NCBI GenBank assembly: GCA_038147195.1
Contig: JAYQTB010000004.1
Span: 2,537,763-2,601,762, forward strand
Reading direction: 5' to 3'
Origin: Eutrophocola salsuginis
GTDB taxonomy: Bacteria > Pseudomonadota > Gammaproteobacteria > Pseudomonadales > Pseudohongiellaceae
Length of the DNA: 64,000 bases
Below, one piece after another: positions 55,230 through 64,000 of the stretch. The notes beneath the pieces were generated by a model. The model ran no database searches. It was given only the letters and a program-made list of their open reading frames with translations, and was not told where the DNA came from. A program made the translations under genes and the position numbers. Positions within the stretch are counted from its first letter, which is position 1; each line of letters opens with the position of its first letter.

Positions 55230-56108
55230 TTACTCGGTACCCGGCAGGCTCTTCGTCAGGTACCTGAAGAATGCGCTGTCCGGGCTGACAATCATGACAT
55301 CACTACTGCTGTTAAAGGTGTCAATATAGGCATTCAGGCTTCGGGTAAATTCGTAGAATTCGGGGTCCTTGTTGAAGGCATTGGCATAGATCGCTGCCGC
55401 CTGGGCATCGCCTTCACCGCGAATATTTTCCGCATCCCGGTAGGCTTGCGCCTCGATCACGATTTGCTGGCGATCGGCGTCCGCTTCAATACCTTCCTGC
55501 ATTTCGCGGCCGGTGGAGCGCAGTTCCTGGGCCTCTTCCTGGCGCTCGGTGTTCATGCGCAGGTAAACCGATTCACTGACATTCGGCGGCAGGTCGATCA
55601 TTTTCACCCGGATATCCACAACCTCGATACCCAGCTCAGTCTGGGAAATGGCATTGAGGCTGGCGGTGAGATCCGTCATCAGCAGGTCCCTTTCTCCGGA
55701 TACCACTTCGTGCACTGTACGCGTACCGAACTGGTTGCGCAGGCCGGTGTTGATGCGCTGTGCCAGCAGGTTGTTGGCGGAATTCTCGTCACCGGAAGTG
55801 GCGCGATAGTAATCCGCCGTATTGTAAATGCGCCACTTGGCGTAGGAATCCACTTCCAGGTAATTCTTTTCTGCGGTCAGGTAGCTCTGGGTCGGGGCGT
55901 CCAGGGTCTGGATGCGGCCATCGAATTTCCGCACGGTGTGCACACCCGGTATCTTTACATGCAGGCCGGGCGGAATATCGAAATTGGTGACTTCACCGAA
56001 CGTGAGCAATACGGCGCGGTCGATCTGCCTGACAACGTACAAGCAGTTGTAGGCAATGATCAGCACCAGTGCGATGCCTACCAGTGAAAACAGGGTTGAA
56101 TTTTTCAT
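55230..56108 (-). CDS. hflC: HflC, FtsH-modulating stomatin-like protein
   Basis: A membrane anchor (~7-23), then the SPFH/band-7 domain (VVRQIDRAVLLTFGEVTNFD, DIPPGLHVKIPGVHTV) and a coiled region EERQEEAQELRS-like, with AQAAAIYANAFNKDPEFYEF at the end. 292 aa. HflC and HflK form the periplasm-facing cage that restrains the FtsH protease. Its start overlaps the hflK stop by 4 bases (ATGA). Confidence 0.96.
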   Translation of the reverse strand: MKNSTLFSLVGIALVLIIAYNCLYVVRQIDRAVLLTFGEVTNFDIPPGLHVKIPGVHTVRKFDGRIQTLDAPTQSYLTAEKNYLEVDSYAKWRIYNTADYYRATSGDENSANNLLAQRINTGLRNQFGTRTVHEVVSGERDLLMTDLTASLNAISQTELGIEVVDIRVKMIDLPPNVSESVYLRMNTERQEEAQELRSTGREMQEGIEADADRQQIVIEAQAYRDAENIRGEGDAQAAAIYANAFNKDPEFYEFTRSLNAYIDTFNSSSDVMIVSPDSAFFRYLTKSLPGTE

Positions 56109-57271
56109 CGGCTATTTCCCCTTATCGGAGTGGCGCGGGTTGCTCCCGGACTCTGAAATTCCCGTGATGAATTGTTGGTGCCCTCAAAGGAGCCATTGAC
56201 CTCGGGAATGCGCTGGCGATTGGTCTGAATGATCTGGTCCAGCGGCAGCACCATCATGTTATTGCCGTTGCCATCGACGTCGATCATCACCTTGGAGACG
56301 GTGCTCATGACCTGCTGAAGGGCATCGATATAGAGTCTTTCGCGGGTCACTTCCGGTGCCTTCTGGTATTCCACCAGCAGTTGCTCGAAGCGCTGCGCTT
56401 CACCCTCGGCTCGCGCGATCACGCGTTCCTTGTAAGCATTGGCTTCCTCGATCTGGCGCAGGGCAAAGCCGCGGGATTCGGGCACAACACGGTTGGAGTA
56501 GGCCCTGGCCTGGTTCTGGAAAGACTGGTTGTCCTCCCTGGCCTTGATCACGTCATCAAAGGCATCCCTGACCTGTTGCGGCGGCAGGGACTGCTCGATA
56601 TTGACCTGGCGCACGGTAATGCCGGTGCCGTACAGGTCCATGTAGTTCTGCAAACGGATCATGGTGTCCTGGGCGATCTGGTCACGGCCGGTGGTGATGG
56701 CGTTGTCCATGGTGGAGGAACCCACCACGTGACGGATGGCTGATTCGGCAGCGTGCTGCAGGGAAATTTCCGGGTCTTCCACTTCCAGGTAATACTTGCG
56801 TGCATCGGTGATCACGTACTGCACGGTCATGGTGATGTCGATGATGTTGTCATCCTCGGTCAGCATGGTGTCGCTGAAATCGCGGTCGTATACGCGGGTG
56901 ACGTTGATCAGGGTGACTTCGTCTACCAGTGGCGGATTCCAGTGCAGTCCCGGCAGGACCACCGCATCCTGAGCAACACCGAAGCGCAGCACCACGCCAC
57001 GTTCCTGTTCGTCCACGGTATAGAAGCCGGCGCCGATCCAGATGATGGCCAGGATCACGAGCACGCCGACGACGAGACCGCCGGATATGGCTTCGCCGCC
57101 ACCGTCACCGCCGCTGCTGCCGCCGCGCCCACCGCCGAATAAACCCGACAGTTTGCGGATGTAGGAGTTTACAAGTTCCTCCAGGTCGGGCGGACCCTGG
57201 TCCTTGCCGCCCGGACGGTTGCTCCAGGGGTCGTCCTTGCGGTCGTCGTTGTCCGGTTCATTCCAGGCCAT
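56105..57271 (-). CDS. hflK: HflK, FtsH-modulating stomatin-like protein
   Basis: Start 57271 (MAWNEPDNDDRKDDPWSNRP) has AGGAG 8 bases upstream and the family beginning MAWNEP; the longer frame to 57325 is not used. A Gly-rich stretch (~45-62) precedes one helix (~65-90), then the SPFH core (GVVLRFGVAQDAVVLPGLHW, EQERG) and a helical tail. 388 aa. Partner of HflC in FtsH control. Confidence 0.96.
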   Translation of the reverse strand: MAWNEPDNDDRKDDPWSNRPGGKDQGPPDLEELVNSYIRKLSGLFGGGRGGSSGGDGGGEAISGGLVVGVLVILAIIWIGAGFYTVDEQERGVVLRFGVAQDAVVLPGLHWNPPLVDEVTLINVTRVYDRDFSDTMLTEDDNIIDITMTVQYVITDARKYYLEVEDPEISLQHAAESAIRHVVGSSTMDNAITTGRDQIAQDTMIRLQNYMDLYGTGITVRQVNIEQSLPPQQVRDAFDDVIKAREDNQSFQNQARAYSNRVVPESRGFALRQIEEANAYKERVIARAEGEAQRFEQLLVEYQKAPEVTRERLYIDALQQVMSTVSKVMIDVDGNGNNMMVLPLDQIIQTNRQRIPEVNGSFEGTNNSSREFQSPGATRATPIRGNSR

Positions 57272-57426
57272 CAAACTCTCCTGATTGCGGGATTTCCGAG
57301 ATAAATTAAAAGTGGGATTATTCAAACGCGAGGCGGGATTTTAACGAAAATCGGGCCCCATTGACACAGCTTTCGACCCCTTCCGGATACTGCCGGAATG
57401 GCGCAAAGCCAGGGATTTCGGGCGGC

Positions 57427-58764
57427 TCAGGGCAATGCCGCTTCCTGGACGGGGGTGCCGGCGGCGGCAGGAACGGGGCGCTCGAGGTACGGGGCGGGAT
57501 CCATACCTTCCTCTTTCAGCAGGCGAACGAAATCGTCCTTCGGCAGGCGCAGGGCGAGATGTATGGTGCCGCCTTCGTCCACGGTTTCGCTTTTCACCAC
57601 GCCCTGGCCGTACAGGCGGGCACGCAGCCGGCCGTGGCGCGGCTCCAGGGTGAGTTGCGGCGTGATCAGGTCCTCACCGAGCAGGTCGGCGATGGCCTGG
57701 AACAGCTCCTCCATGCCGGCGCCGGTTTTTGCCGAGACCCAGACTCGCCACGGCTTGCCATGCTCATCCCGGTCGACCACCGGCTGCGCGTTGCCGAGCA
57801 GGTCGATCTTGTTATAGACGAGCAGGGTAGGGATGTCGCCGGCACCGATTTCATGCAGCACACTGTCCACCTGGTCTTTCAGCAGCTGGCGTTCGTCGTT
57901 GTTGCAGTCGACGACATGCAGCAGCAGGTTTGCTTCGATGGTTTCTTCAAGGGTGGCGCGGAAGGCGTCCACCAGCTGGTGGGGCAGGTGACGGATGAAC
58001 CCGACCGTGTCGGCCAGGATGGCGTCGCCGAAATCCGGCAACTGGATCTTGCGCAGGGTGGAATCCAGGGTGGCAAAAAGCTGGTCGGCGACATAGATAT
58101 TCGATTCGCTCATGCGGTTGAACAGCGAGGACTTGCCGGCGTTGGTATAGCCAACCAGGGAAACGGTGGGAATTTCTGCGCGCTTGCGGGCGCGGCGGCC
58201 CTGGTCACGCTGCTTGCGCACCTTCTCCAGTGACTTGTTGATGGCCTTGATGCGCCCGCGTATCAGGCGCTGGTCGATTTCCAGCTGGGTTTCACCGACA
58301 CCCCTCACACCGATACCGCCCTTTTGCCGGTCAAGGTGGGTCCATCCCCGCACCAGGCGCGTCAGTGAATGCTGCATCTGTGCCAGCTCCACCTGCAGCT
58401 TGCCCTCGTAGGAGCGGGCGCGCTGGGCGAAGATGTCGAGAATGAGGCCGGTGCGGTCGAGCACGCGGCACTTGAGTTCCTTTTCGAGGTTGCGTTCCTG
58501 GCTGGGTGACAGGGCATGGTCGAACAGCACGACTTCCGCCTGGTGCAGGCGGATCATCTGGGCGACTTCCTCCAGCTTGCCGGTACCAATGAAGAATCTT
58601 GGATTGGCGTGTTTCAGGTGGCCGGAAACCAGGGCAACAGGACAGGTGCTGGCTGAAAGCGCCAGCTCCTCGAATTCTCTCGGGTCGGGTTGGTCCAGCT
58701 CACCATCCAGTTCCATCTGAACCAGGATGGCGACTTCACCGCTATCAGGGCGTTCGAAAAAAAT
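57427..58764 (-). CDS. hflX: GTPase HflX (probable ATT start)
   Basis: Ribosome-associated GTPase that splits stalled ribosomes. GYTNAGKSSLFNRM (Walker A), DTVGFIRHLPHQLVDAFRAT (G3), YNKIDLLG (G4) and SAKTGAG (G5) are intact, with the HflX-specific GRIKAINKSLEKV helix and FDHALSPSQERNLEKEL domain. The first ATG in frame (58716) would remove the conserved N-terminal strand. Extending the frame upstream reads FFERPDSGEVAILVQ, very like the family (M/L-FFER...GE-A-LVH), and begins at an ATT at 58764 with AAGG 8 bases before it. I take ATT as the likely start; a seven-T run just there makes a one-base error a rival explanation. Confidence 0.9.
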   Translation of the reverse strand: MFFERPDSGEVAILVQMELDGELDQPDPREFEELALSASTCPVALVSGHLKHANPRFFIGTGKLEEVAQMIRLHQAEVVLFDHALSPSQERNLEKELKCRVLDRTGLILDIFAQRARSYEGKLQVELAQMQHSLTRLVRGWTHLDRQKGGIGVRGVGETQLEIDQRLIRGRIKAINKSLEKVRKQRDQGRRARKRAEIPTVSLVGYTNAGKSSLFNRMSESNIYVADQLFATLDSTLRKIQLPDFGDAILADTVGFIRHLPHQLVDAFRATLEETIEANLLLHVVDCNNDERQLLKDQVDSVLHEIGAGDIPTLLVYNKIDLLGNAQPVVDRDEHGKPWRVWVSAKTGAGMEELFQAIADLLGEDLITPQLTLEPRHGRLRARLYGQGVVKSETVDEGGTIHLALRLPKDDFVRLLKEEGMDPAPYLERPVPAAAGTPVQEAALP

Positions 58765-58804
58765 ATCGGGACCTTATGACCTGTAAAGGGTACGTGGGGT
58801 TTGG

Positions 58805-59068
58805 TTAGAGCGTATTGCCTGCCATATCTTCATCGCCGCTTTCCCCACCGGCCATCGGCACACGGATCTGGCGGCTGGGAACAACGGTCGAAATGGCATG
58901 CTTGTACACCATCTGGTTAACTGTGTTTTTCAGCACAATGACGAACTGGTCAAATGACTCGATCTGGCCCTGGAGTTTGATGCCGCTGACGAGATAGATC
59001 GCAACGGGTACCTTTTCCTTGCGCAGCACATTCAGGAAAGGGTCTTGTAAAGAGTGCCCTTTTGACAT
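58805..59068 (-). CDS. hfq: RNA chaperone Hfq
   Basis: 87 aa. [20 protein letters not shown] then [20 protein letters not shown] (Sm1) and [12 protein letters not shown] (Sm2, the YKHA motif) are near-identical to E. coli. The acidic tail ([12 protein letters not shown]) is short. It hexamerises and pairs small RNAs with mRNA. Between miaA and hflX as usual; the 92-base gap to miaA could contain an internal promoter. Confidence 0.98.
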   Translation of the reverse strand: MSKGHSLQDPFLNVLRKEKVPVAIYLVSGIKLQGQIESFDQFVIVLKNTVNQMVYKHAISTVVPSRQIRVPMAGGESGDEDMAGNTL

Positions 59069-59160
59069 GATATTTCTCCAAATCTTCTTATTGTTTAAAA
59101 CGCCTCAGGTGGAATCCTATTCCACACATTTGAATTATAGAGCTACACAAACTCTCTCAA

Positions 59161-60144
59161 CTAGTTAATGGTTCCTTCTGCAAGTAATTTCAAGCAGTTA
59201 TTCACAATTTTTTCACTTTCACTGCCGGATTCCGCCTCAATCCGGTGCAATTCCGGCCAGCTTCTCAGCCAGGTTAGCTGGCGCTTGGCCAGCTGCCGCG
59301 TGGCTGCAATGGCCTTGTCGGTCATGGTGGCCTTGTCGTACCGGCCGTCCAGGAAGTCCCACACCTGGCGGTAGCCGACCGAGCGGATGGCCGGCAATTC
59401 CCGGTTCAGGTCGCCTCGCTCGTACAGCGTCTTTACTTCGTTGACGAAGCCGGCGGCCAGCATCTGGTGGAAACGCGTGGCTATCTGTTCATGCAAAACG
59501 GCGCGGTCAGCCGGGTGGATTGCGATAAACACCAGGTTTGACAAGTAATCGGGGAGTACGTTCGTGGCTTTTTTACCTTCCTCGTGGTGTTCCGTCAGCG
59601 TTTTGCCGGTCACCTCAAACACTTCCAGGGCGCGCATCAGGCGCTGCGGGTCGGTGGGATGAATGCGCGCCGCCGCCACCGGGTCCACTTCAGCCAGCTT
59701 TGCGTGCACTGCCGGCCAGCCTTTGGCATCGGCCAGGTCCTGGATCTGCTTGCGAATGGCGGCATCCGCCTCGGGCATGCTGGCCAGGCCCTCGCGCAGC
59801 ACCTTGAAGTAGAGCATGGTGCCACCGACGAACAGCGGCCGCTTGCCGCGGTCGATGATGTCCTTCGCCGACTGGAAGGCGTCGGTACGAAACTCCGCCG
59901 CTGAGTAGGGTTCGGACGGGTCGCGAATGTCGACCAGGTGATGGGGCAGTTCCGCCAGGGTAGCCTTGTCCGGCTTGCCGGAGCCGATGTCCATGCCGCG
60001 GTAAACCAGCGCCGAGTCGACGCTGATGATTTCGAAATCGTGATGGCGCGCGAGATCGAGGGCGATGGCGGTCTTGCCGGCGGCGGTGGGGCCGACGAGG
60101 CAGAGGACCGGGGTCGAATCTTGCTGTTGGGCGTTGCTGGCCAA
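59161..60144 (-). CDS. miaA: tRNA dimethylallyltransferase
   Basis: GPTAAGKTAIALDLA (P-loop), ISVDSALVYRGMDIGSGKPD, HHLVDIRDPSEPYSAAEF, FVGGTMLYFKVL and RQLAKRQLTWLRSW are all MiaA blocks; it adds dimethylallyl to A37 of UNN-reading tRNAs. The frame is open up to 60318, but the extra sequence is not MiaA-like and overlaps murI. I place the start at a TTG (60144; GGA 6-8 bases upstream), giving 327 aa against 316 in E. coli. First gene of the miaA-hfq-hflX block. Confidence 0.93.
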   Translation of the reverse strand: MASNAQQQDSTPVLCLVGPTAAGKTAIALDLARHHDFEIISVDSALVYRGMDIGSGKPDKATLAELPHHLVDIRDPSEPYSAAEFRTDAFQSAKDIIDRGKRPLFVGGTMLYFKVLREGLASMPEADAAIRKQIQDLADAKGWPAVHAKLAEVDPVAAARIHPTDPQRLMRALEVFEVTGKTLTEHHEEGKKATNVLPDYLSNLVFIAIHPADRAVLHEQIATRFHQMLAAGFVNEVKTLYERGDLNRELPAIRSVGYRQVWDFLDGRYDKATMTDKAIAATRQLAKRQLTWLRSWPELHRIEAESGSESEKIVNNCLKLLAEGTIN

Positions 60145-60165
60145 AAGTTGTCCGTTGGATTTATC

Positions 60166-60190
60166 GATACAGGGATACAAGGATACAAGG
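60166..60190. repeat. Short tandem repeat in the miaA/murI interval
   Basis: GGATACAA occurs twice in tandem (60173-60188), preceded by a partial copy GATACAG. It lies in the 106-base divergent promoter region between miaA and murI, where copy-number change could alter promoter spacing. Confidence 0.6.
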
Positions 60191-60250
60191 CAAGCGGTAC
60201 AGGTGTCTCGCCTGCTACAATGCGCCGATGCACAGGCCAGACAAGCTATC

Positions 60251-61042
60251 ATGAGATCCGATCGCCCGGTGGGCGTCTTCGATTCCGGTGTGGGCGGTCT
60301 TTCCATCCTTGCCCGCATCCACGAACTGCTGCCCCATGAATCCCTCCTGTATGTCGCCGATTCGGCACACGCACCTTACGGTCCCAAGGGTGATGCCTTC
60401 ATCCTCGCGCGCAGCCGCGCCATCGTCGATTTCTTTGTTGCGAAAGATGTGAAGGCGATCGTGGTGGCCTGCAACACCGCTACCGCCGCCGCGGTGAAGC
60501 AACTGCGTGAAGAATATTCATTGCCCATCATAGGCATGGAGCCGGCCATCAAGCCCGCTGCCGAAAAAAGCCAAAGCGGCGTTATCGGCGTGCTGGCCAC
60601 GGAAGGTACGCTGGCCAGCGACAAGTTCGTCGAACTGAAGAGCCGCTTCGATGGCAAGGCGGAGATTATCACGCAACCTTGCCCCGGCCTGGTGGAGGAG
60701 ATCGAGAAGCTCGAGCCCGATAACGCCGTCATCGACAAACTTCTCAAGGAATACATACCGCCGCTGCTGGCCAAAGGTGTCGACACCCTGGTGCTCGGTT
60801 GCACCCACTACAGCTACATCGAAGAACAGATCAGGGCAGTGGCAGGAGAGTCCGTGGCGATCATCGACACGGACGATGCCGTGGCCAGGCGACTGGCCAG
60901 CGTCCTCGAGGAAAACGCCCTGCTGGACGCAGCTGGCGTTGACGGGGGAGTGGCATTCTATTCGAGCGGCAACCTGGCGGATCAGTGCGCGCTGATTTCC
61001 CGCTGTTGGGGCAGGAATGTCACGGTTGATCGGCTTGCCTGA
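60251..61042 (+). CDS. murI: Glutamate racemase
   Basis: 263 aa from ATG 60251 (MRSDRPVGVFDSGVGGLSIL); the in-frame upstream extension is not family-like. The two catalytic Cys are in VACNTATAAA and LGCTHYSYIEEQ, with the acid Asp in FDSGVGG. It supplies D-glutamate for peptidoglycan. Divergent from miaA by 106 bases. No other cell-wall gene is adjacent. Confidence 0.96.
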   Translation: MRSDRPVGVFDSGVGGLSILARIHELLPHESLLYVADSAHAPYGPKGDAFILARSRAIVDFFVAKDVKAIVVACNTATAAAVKQLREEYSLPIIGMEPAIKPAAEKSQSGVIGVLATEGTLASDKFVELKSRFDGKAEIITQPCPGLVEEIEKLEPDNAVIDKLLKEYIPPLLAKGVDTLVLGCTHYSYIEEQIRAVAGESVAIIDTDDAVARRLASVLEENALLDAAGVDGGVAFYSSGNLADQCALISRCWGRNVTVDRLA

Positions 61043-61138
61043 GTGAATTGAAGCGGGTCTGCCAACGCCCCATCGCTGACGTTTTGACCATATCTTGCAG
61101 ATAACATGGCGTTATAGCTGTGCTTCAGGTCGAAATAA

Positions 61139-63267
61139 TCACTGCCTTGCACGCTGTGTAATATTGGCCCGCTCAATAATGTACGCGCGTAAATCTTCGG
61201 CCCCCTGTGCATCCACCACATTGGCAAATGAAGTCATGCCATTCTCACTGCGTACACCATCAATGACGATGGCGCTGAAGAGTTCCGGACTGGTCAGGGC
61301 GGGAGACAGGATCAGGTCCGGAAACAGGCCGCGCCTGCCCATGCCGCCGGCATTGCCCGGTGTTTCATGGCAGATCCAGCAGGTATCCCCGTAGAGATCT
61401 TCACCGCGCGCAATCTGCTCGCTGGACGCTACCGAGGGCGGCGGGTTTAGTTCAGGTGGCGTGTAGGAGATCATCGGGGGAAATTGGGTATTACCACCGA
61501 TCTTGAACACCAGCAGCCGGGAATAATCCGGCGCATAGTAGTTGGAACTGGAGCTTCCGGCCACAACCGCAAGGTATTGCTCACCGTCAATGGCATAGGT
61601 TACCGGCGCGGCTTCCACACCAGTCTGGGTATCAAGCGATGTCCACAGTTCTGTGCCGTCCACGGCATCATAGGCCGAAATACCCGCGCTATTCCCCTTG
61701 AATATCAGGCCGCCACCGGTAGCCAGTATGCCTGCCGTGTTGCCCGGGATGCGCCAGCCTTCTTCCTGGGTCACCGGATTCCACGCCACCGTGTAATTGC
61801 CGCGCGGCATATCGGAAGTGGCATTGGGTCCCAGTTCAGCGACACCTGCTGCCGTATCGACACCGATGTTGGAAGTCAGCGGATCAGGATCGAACGTTTT
61901 GTCCTGTGCATAGATGAACACACTGTCGGTTGATGGGAGATACACCATACCAGTGCCAGGATGGTAGGCCATGGGGTGCCAATTGTGGGCCCCGCCTGGT
62001 CCAGGCTGCACTGCATAGGCCCGGTCGGTCTGGTCAAAGCGGGCATCCGGGTTTTCCATGGGGCGGCCTGTTTCCTGATCGATGCCTGTGGCCCAGTTCA
62101 CGGTGGCAAAAGGCCGGGCAGAAATAAAGGCGCCAGTGGCGGCATCCAGGACATAGAAGAATCCGTTTTTAGGTGCCTGCATGACAACTTTCCGGTCCTC
62201 GCCATCTATAGGAAGGGTGGCAAGCATGATGGGCTGGGTCGCTGTGTAATCCCAGGTTTCTCCAGGGGTGGTCTGATAGTGCCAGACATAGGAGCCGTCA
62301 TCAGGGTTCAGGGCAACTATCGATGAGAGAAACAGGTTGTCACCGCCACCCGGGCTGCGTATTGCCTGGTTCCAGGGTGAGCCGTTCCCGGTGCCTATGT
62401 AGAGAAGGTTCAGTTCAGGATCATAGGCCATGGAATCCCAGACCGTGCCGCCACCCCCCAGCGCCCACCATTCACCATTCCAGGTTTCGGCTGCCATGCG
62501 CATGGTATCGTCTTCAAAACCGTCAGCAGGATTGCCGGGCACCGTGAAAAAGCGCCAGAGAATCTCGCCTGTTTCGGTATCCATTGCGGTGACATACCCG
62601 CGTACACCGTATTCGGCACCATTGTTCCGATGATTACTTTCCGTTGACGATTCGTGGTGCACCGTGATGGTGTACGCCAGCTCACGGGTTACCAGGGTAT
62701 CGGTTTCCCAGACCCTGGCGCCTGTTTCGGCATCGATAGCTATCATGCGACCGTCAATGGTGCCTACATACACTTTACCGTTCCATAATGCTGCGCCTCG
62801 ATTGACCACATCGCAGCAGGCACGCACCCCCCAGTCACGGGGCACCTCACTGTCGAATTCCCATAAAGTCTCACCAGTGACAGCATCGTAGGCCCTGACA
62901 TTGCTCCACGCCGTGGTGACATAGATTACCCCGTCCACAACCATGGCCTGGCTTTCCTGCCCGCGGGGAATGTTGAAGTCCGCGTACCAGGCAAGGCCCA
63001 GTTGTCCCACATTGTCGGTATTGATCAGATTGAGAGGACTGTAATGCTGCTGTGAGTAGGTGCGCCCATAAGCCATCCAGTTTTCCGGCTCGGAATCCGC
63101 AGCGATCAGGCGGGCCGTATCAACCGCGGCAGGTCCCCGGGTAGCGATATCCATGGTGTCGTTATTTACAGTCGGCTGCGGGGATGAAGCTGAGGTGGGT
63201 TCATCAGGACTACATGCAATTAAAACAGGAGTGTTGTGATGACAGGGAGTATCGTTCTGATATTCAT
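61139..63267 (-). CDS. PQQ dehydrogenase with C-terminal cytochrome c; frameshift in its lipoprotein signal
   Basis: The quinoprotein propeller (~60-590) has NWMAYGRTYSQQHYSPLNLI, the vicinal-Cys disulfide VRACCDVV, W-docking repeats and PGETWDYTATQPIML, where W-D-Y-T holds the catalytic Asp. The C-terminal domain carries CWICH (haem c) with a candidate Met ligand in MGRRGLF or ENGMTSF: a quinohaemoprotein alcohol dehydrogenase. An ATG at 63267 reads MNIRTILPVITTLLF, then stops. One extra T in the T run at 63222-63225 would give LLFLIACSPDEPTSAS, a perfect lipobox joining the long frame. So the gene is either broken in its signal or the base is missing from the assembly. An uninterrupted frame from TTG 63274 lacks a sensible leader. 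Confidence 0.85.
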
Positions 63268-63491
63268 TTTCCAACCTATTTGAGCCTGTGCGTTTACGTT
63301 TCAGAAACTACTGCGCATTTTTTTAATGAATATACTACAAAAATGCATAATGTCCTTGCAGCCCATGAATTATTACAGGCTTATCTATTAGATTGTGTAG
63401 GTGCATTTGACCACAAACAGAACTAAATCCGCACTTCAAAGCTATGAGAGAGTGGCTATGAGGAAAAACTAAGAATATTTCAGCCCATTAG

Positions 63492-63917
63492 CTGATTATC
63501 GGCGGTATTGGAATAATAGCTTCATTGATTTTCGTCGGCCTGGAAATCCATGACAATTCTAGAATTGCTGAGATTAACGCCTTCCAAGATCTTGTTACAG
63601 AGATGATGGTCTTAAATAGGATGCAAGTCGAAAATCCGGAATTAAGGGCAGTTGAAGTAAAAGTATTCAGAGGAGATGAACAATTATCTGACGAGGAAAG
63701 AAATATACTTAGCCCTTATCTAAGGGCTGCAGTCAGAATGGGGCAATTGGCCTTTATTCAATATCAGAATGAAGTAATTGATGAGAGAAAATTACAATCA
63801 GCACTGGCCCCTGTGAGTTATTATATGGGGCAGGAAGAGACACGCTCTATGGTTCCGTTCTTTAACGATGAGCAATTCGAAAAGTATCTAACCGATTACA
63901 TTGATAATGAAAATTAA
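63492..63917 (+). CDS. Low-GC membrane-anchored protein of unknown function, start uncertain
   Basis: The frame opens after TAG at 63489 and reads LIIGGIGIIASLIFVGLEIH, a single membrane helix, then ~115 soluble residues (FQDLVTEMMVLNRMQVENPE, FRGDEQLSDEERNILSPYLR, AFIQYQNEVIDERKL, ending YIDNEN). An N-terminal helix followed by a helical cytoplasmic part resembles small proteins common in marine bacteria that begin GxxxxLVYVGLQIRQNT-like. There is no ATG or ribosome site before the helix; only CTG 63492, ATT 63495 or TTG 63525 could start it. It may be 5'-truncated. Codons are AT-rich, unlike the core block. Confidence 0.5.
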   Translation: MIIGGIGIIASLIFVGLEIHDNSRIAEINAFQDLVTEMMVLNRMQVENPELRAVEVKVFRGDEQLSDEERNILSPYLRAAVRMGQLAFIQYQNEVIDERKLQSALAPVSYYMGQEETRSMVPFFNDEQFEKYLTDYIDNEN

Positions 63918-63952
63918 CATCTGCTCCTGGCCGAAAGCCGACGTTTACCACT

Positions 63953-64000
63953 TCACTTTCCCCGCATAAATAATTTATCCAGCTCGTTCATGCTCATCTG
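63953..64000 (-). CDS. Possible 3' end of a gene leaving the window
   Basis: On the minus strand the frame from the window edge reads QMSMNELDKLFMRGK and stops at TGA (63953-63955). It could be the C-terminal tail of a gene to the right. Fifteen residues are too few to identify. Confidence 0.3.
   Translation of the reverse strand, partial: QMSMNELDKLFMRGK

Noticed and set aside
63184..63426. An 80-codon open frame on + over the 5' end of the second PQQ dehydrogenase
   Set aside because: It overlaps the lipoprotein signal region of the dehydrogenase and has no ribosome site or recognisable pattern.

Overview
The window reads as chromosome from a Gammaproteobacterium. The best evidence is the conserved core block at the right end (murI | miaA-hfq-hflX-hflK-hflC-DUF2065-hisZ-purA), together with yaeQ, a zinc-ribbon thioredoxin 2, TIGR02647, SapC, FadL and a Lys/Ala-rich histone H1-like protein. 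Codon use and gene content resemble free-living, probably aquatic, members of the class; that placement is inference. I saw no tRNA, rRNA, CRISPR array, prophage or intact insertion sequence.

Layout. 1-8.0 kb: an OpgB-like phosphoglycerol transferase, a secreted DUF3604 (PHP-like) protein, a lipoprotein and two secreted NTF2/SnoaL-like proteins, all on +. 8.1-26.8 kb: an accessory catabolic region dominated by exported proteins: an enolase-superfamily dehydratase, a class II aldolase and a fumarylacetoacetate-hydrolase-family enzyme, all with twin-arginine leaders; a lactonase-like metallo-beta-lactamase protein, beta-propellers, an esterase, a carboxymuconolactone-decarboxylase-like protein, a VOC fusion, and FadL. 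27-33 kb: PepSY membrane protein, H1-like protein, SapC, a PQQ dehydrogenase with a decayed paralogue upstream, and an alpha/beta hydrolase. 33-41 kb: a DUF5916 outer-membrane protein, HNH/thioredoxin/SDR/DUF2256 genes, and an operon of three more secreted proteins. 41.4-48.6 kb: TIGR02647, an M42-type peptidase, gcvP and gcvT, a CMD protein, a frameshifted 3-hydroxyisobutyrate-dehydrogenase-type gene and a frameshifted LuxR-type HTH. 48.6-52.2 kb: a TonB-dependent receptor, a REP-like element and a CDF transporter. 52.3-61 kb: the core block. 61.1-64 kb: a second PQQ dehydrogenase with a cytochrome c domain, and low-GC leftovers.

Two patterns tie the accessory part together. First, enzyme families that normally work in the cytoplasm (FAH hydrolase, class II aldolase, enolase superfamily, CMD, VOC, NTF2-like) all carry export signals here. 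They sit with PQQ dehydrogenases, which are periplasmic, and with outer-membrane uptake proteins, so the region looks like an extracytoplasmic catabolic toolkit. Second, a secreted domain with a W-[ED]-G-D-[TA]-L-[VI] signature occurs in six genes. It is alone, fused to a DUF6152-type N-terminus, or fused to two VOC domains, and one operon carries the DUF6152 part as a separate protein. This shuffling is the strongest candidate for an undescribed system.

Gene decay is also visible: remnants of two toxin-antitoxin loci, a type IV pilin and a PQQ dehydrogenase, plus three single-frame breaks in otherwise intact genes that could be either real or assembly errors.
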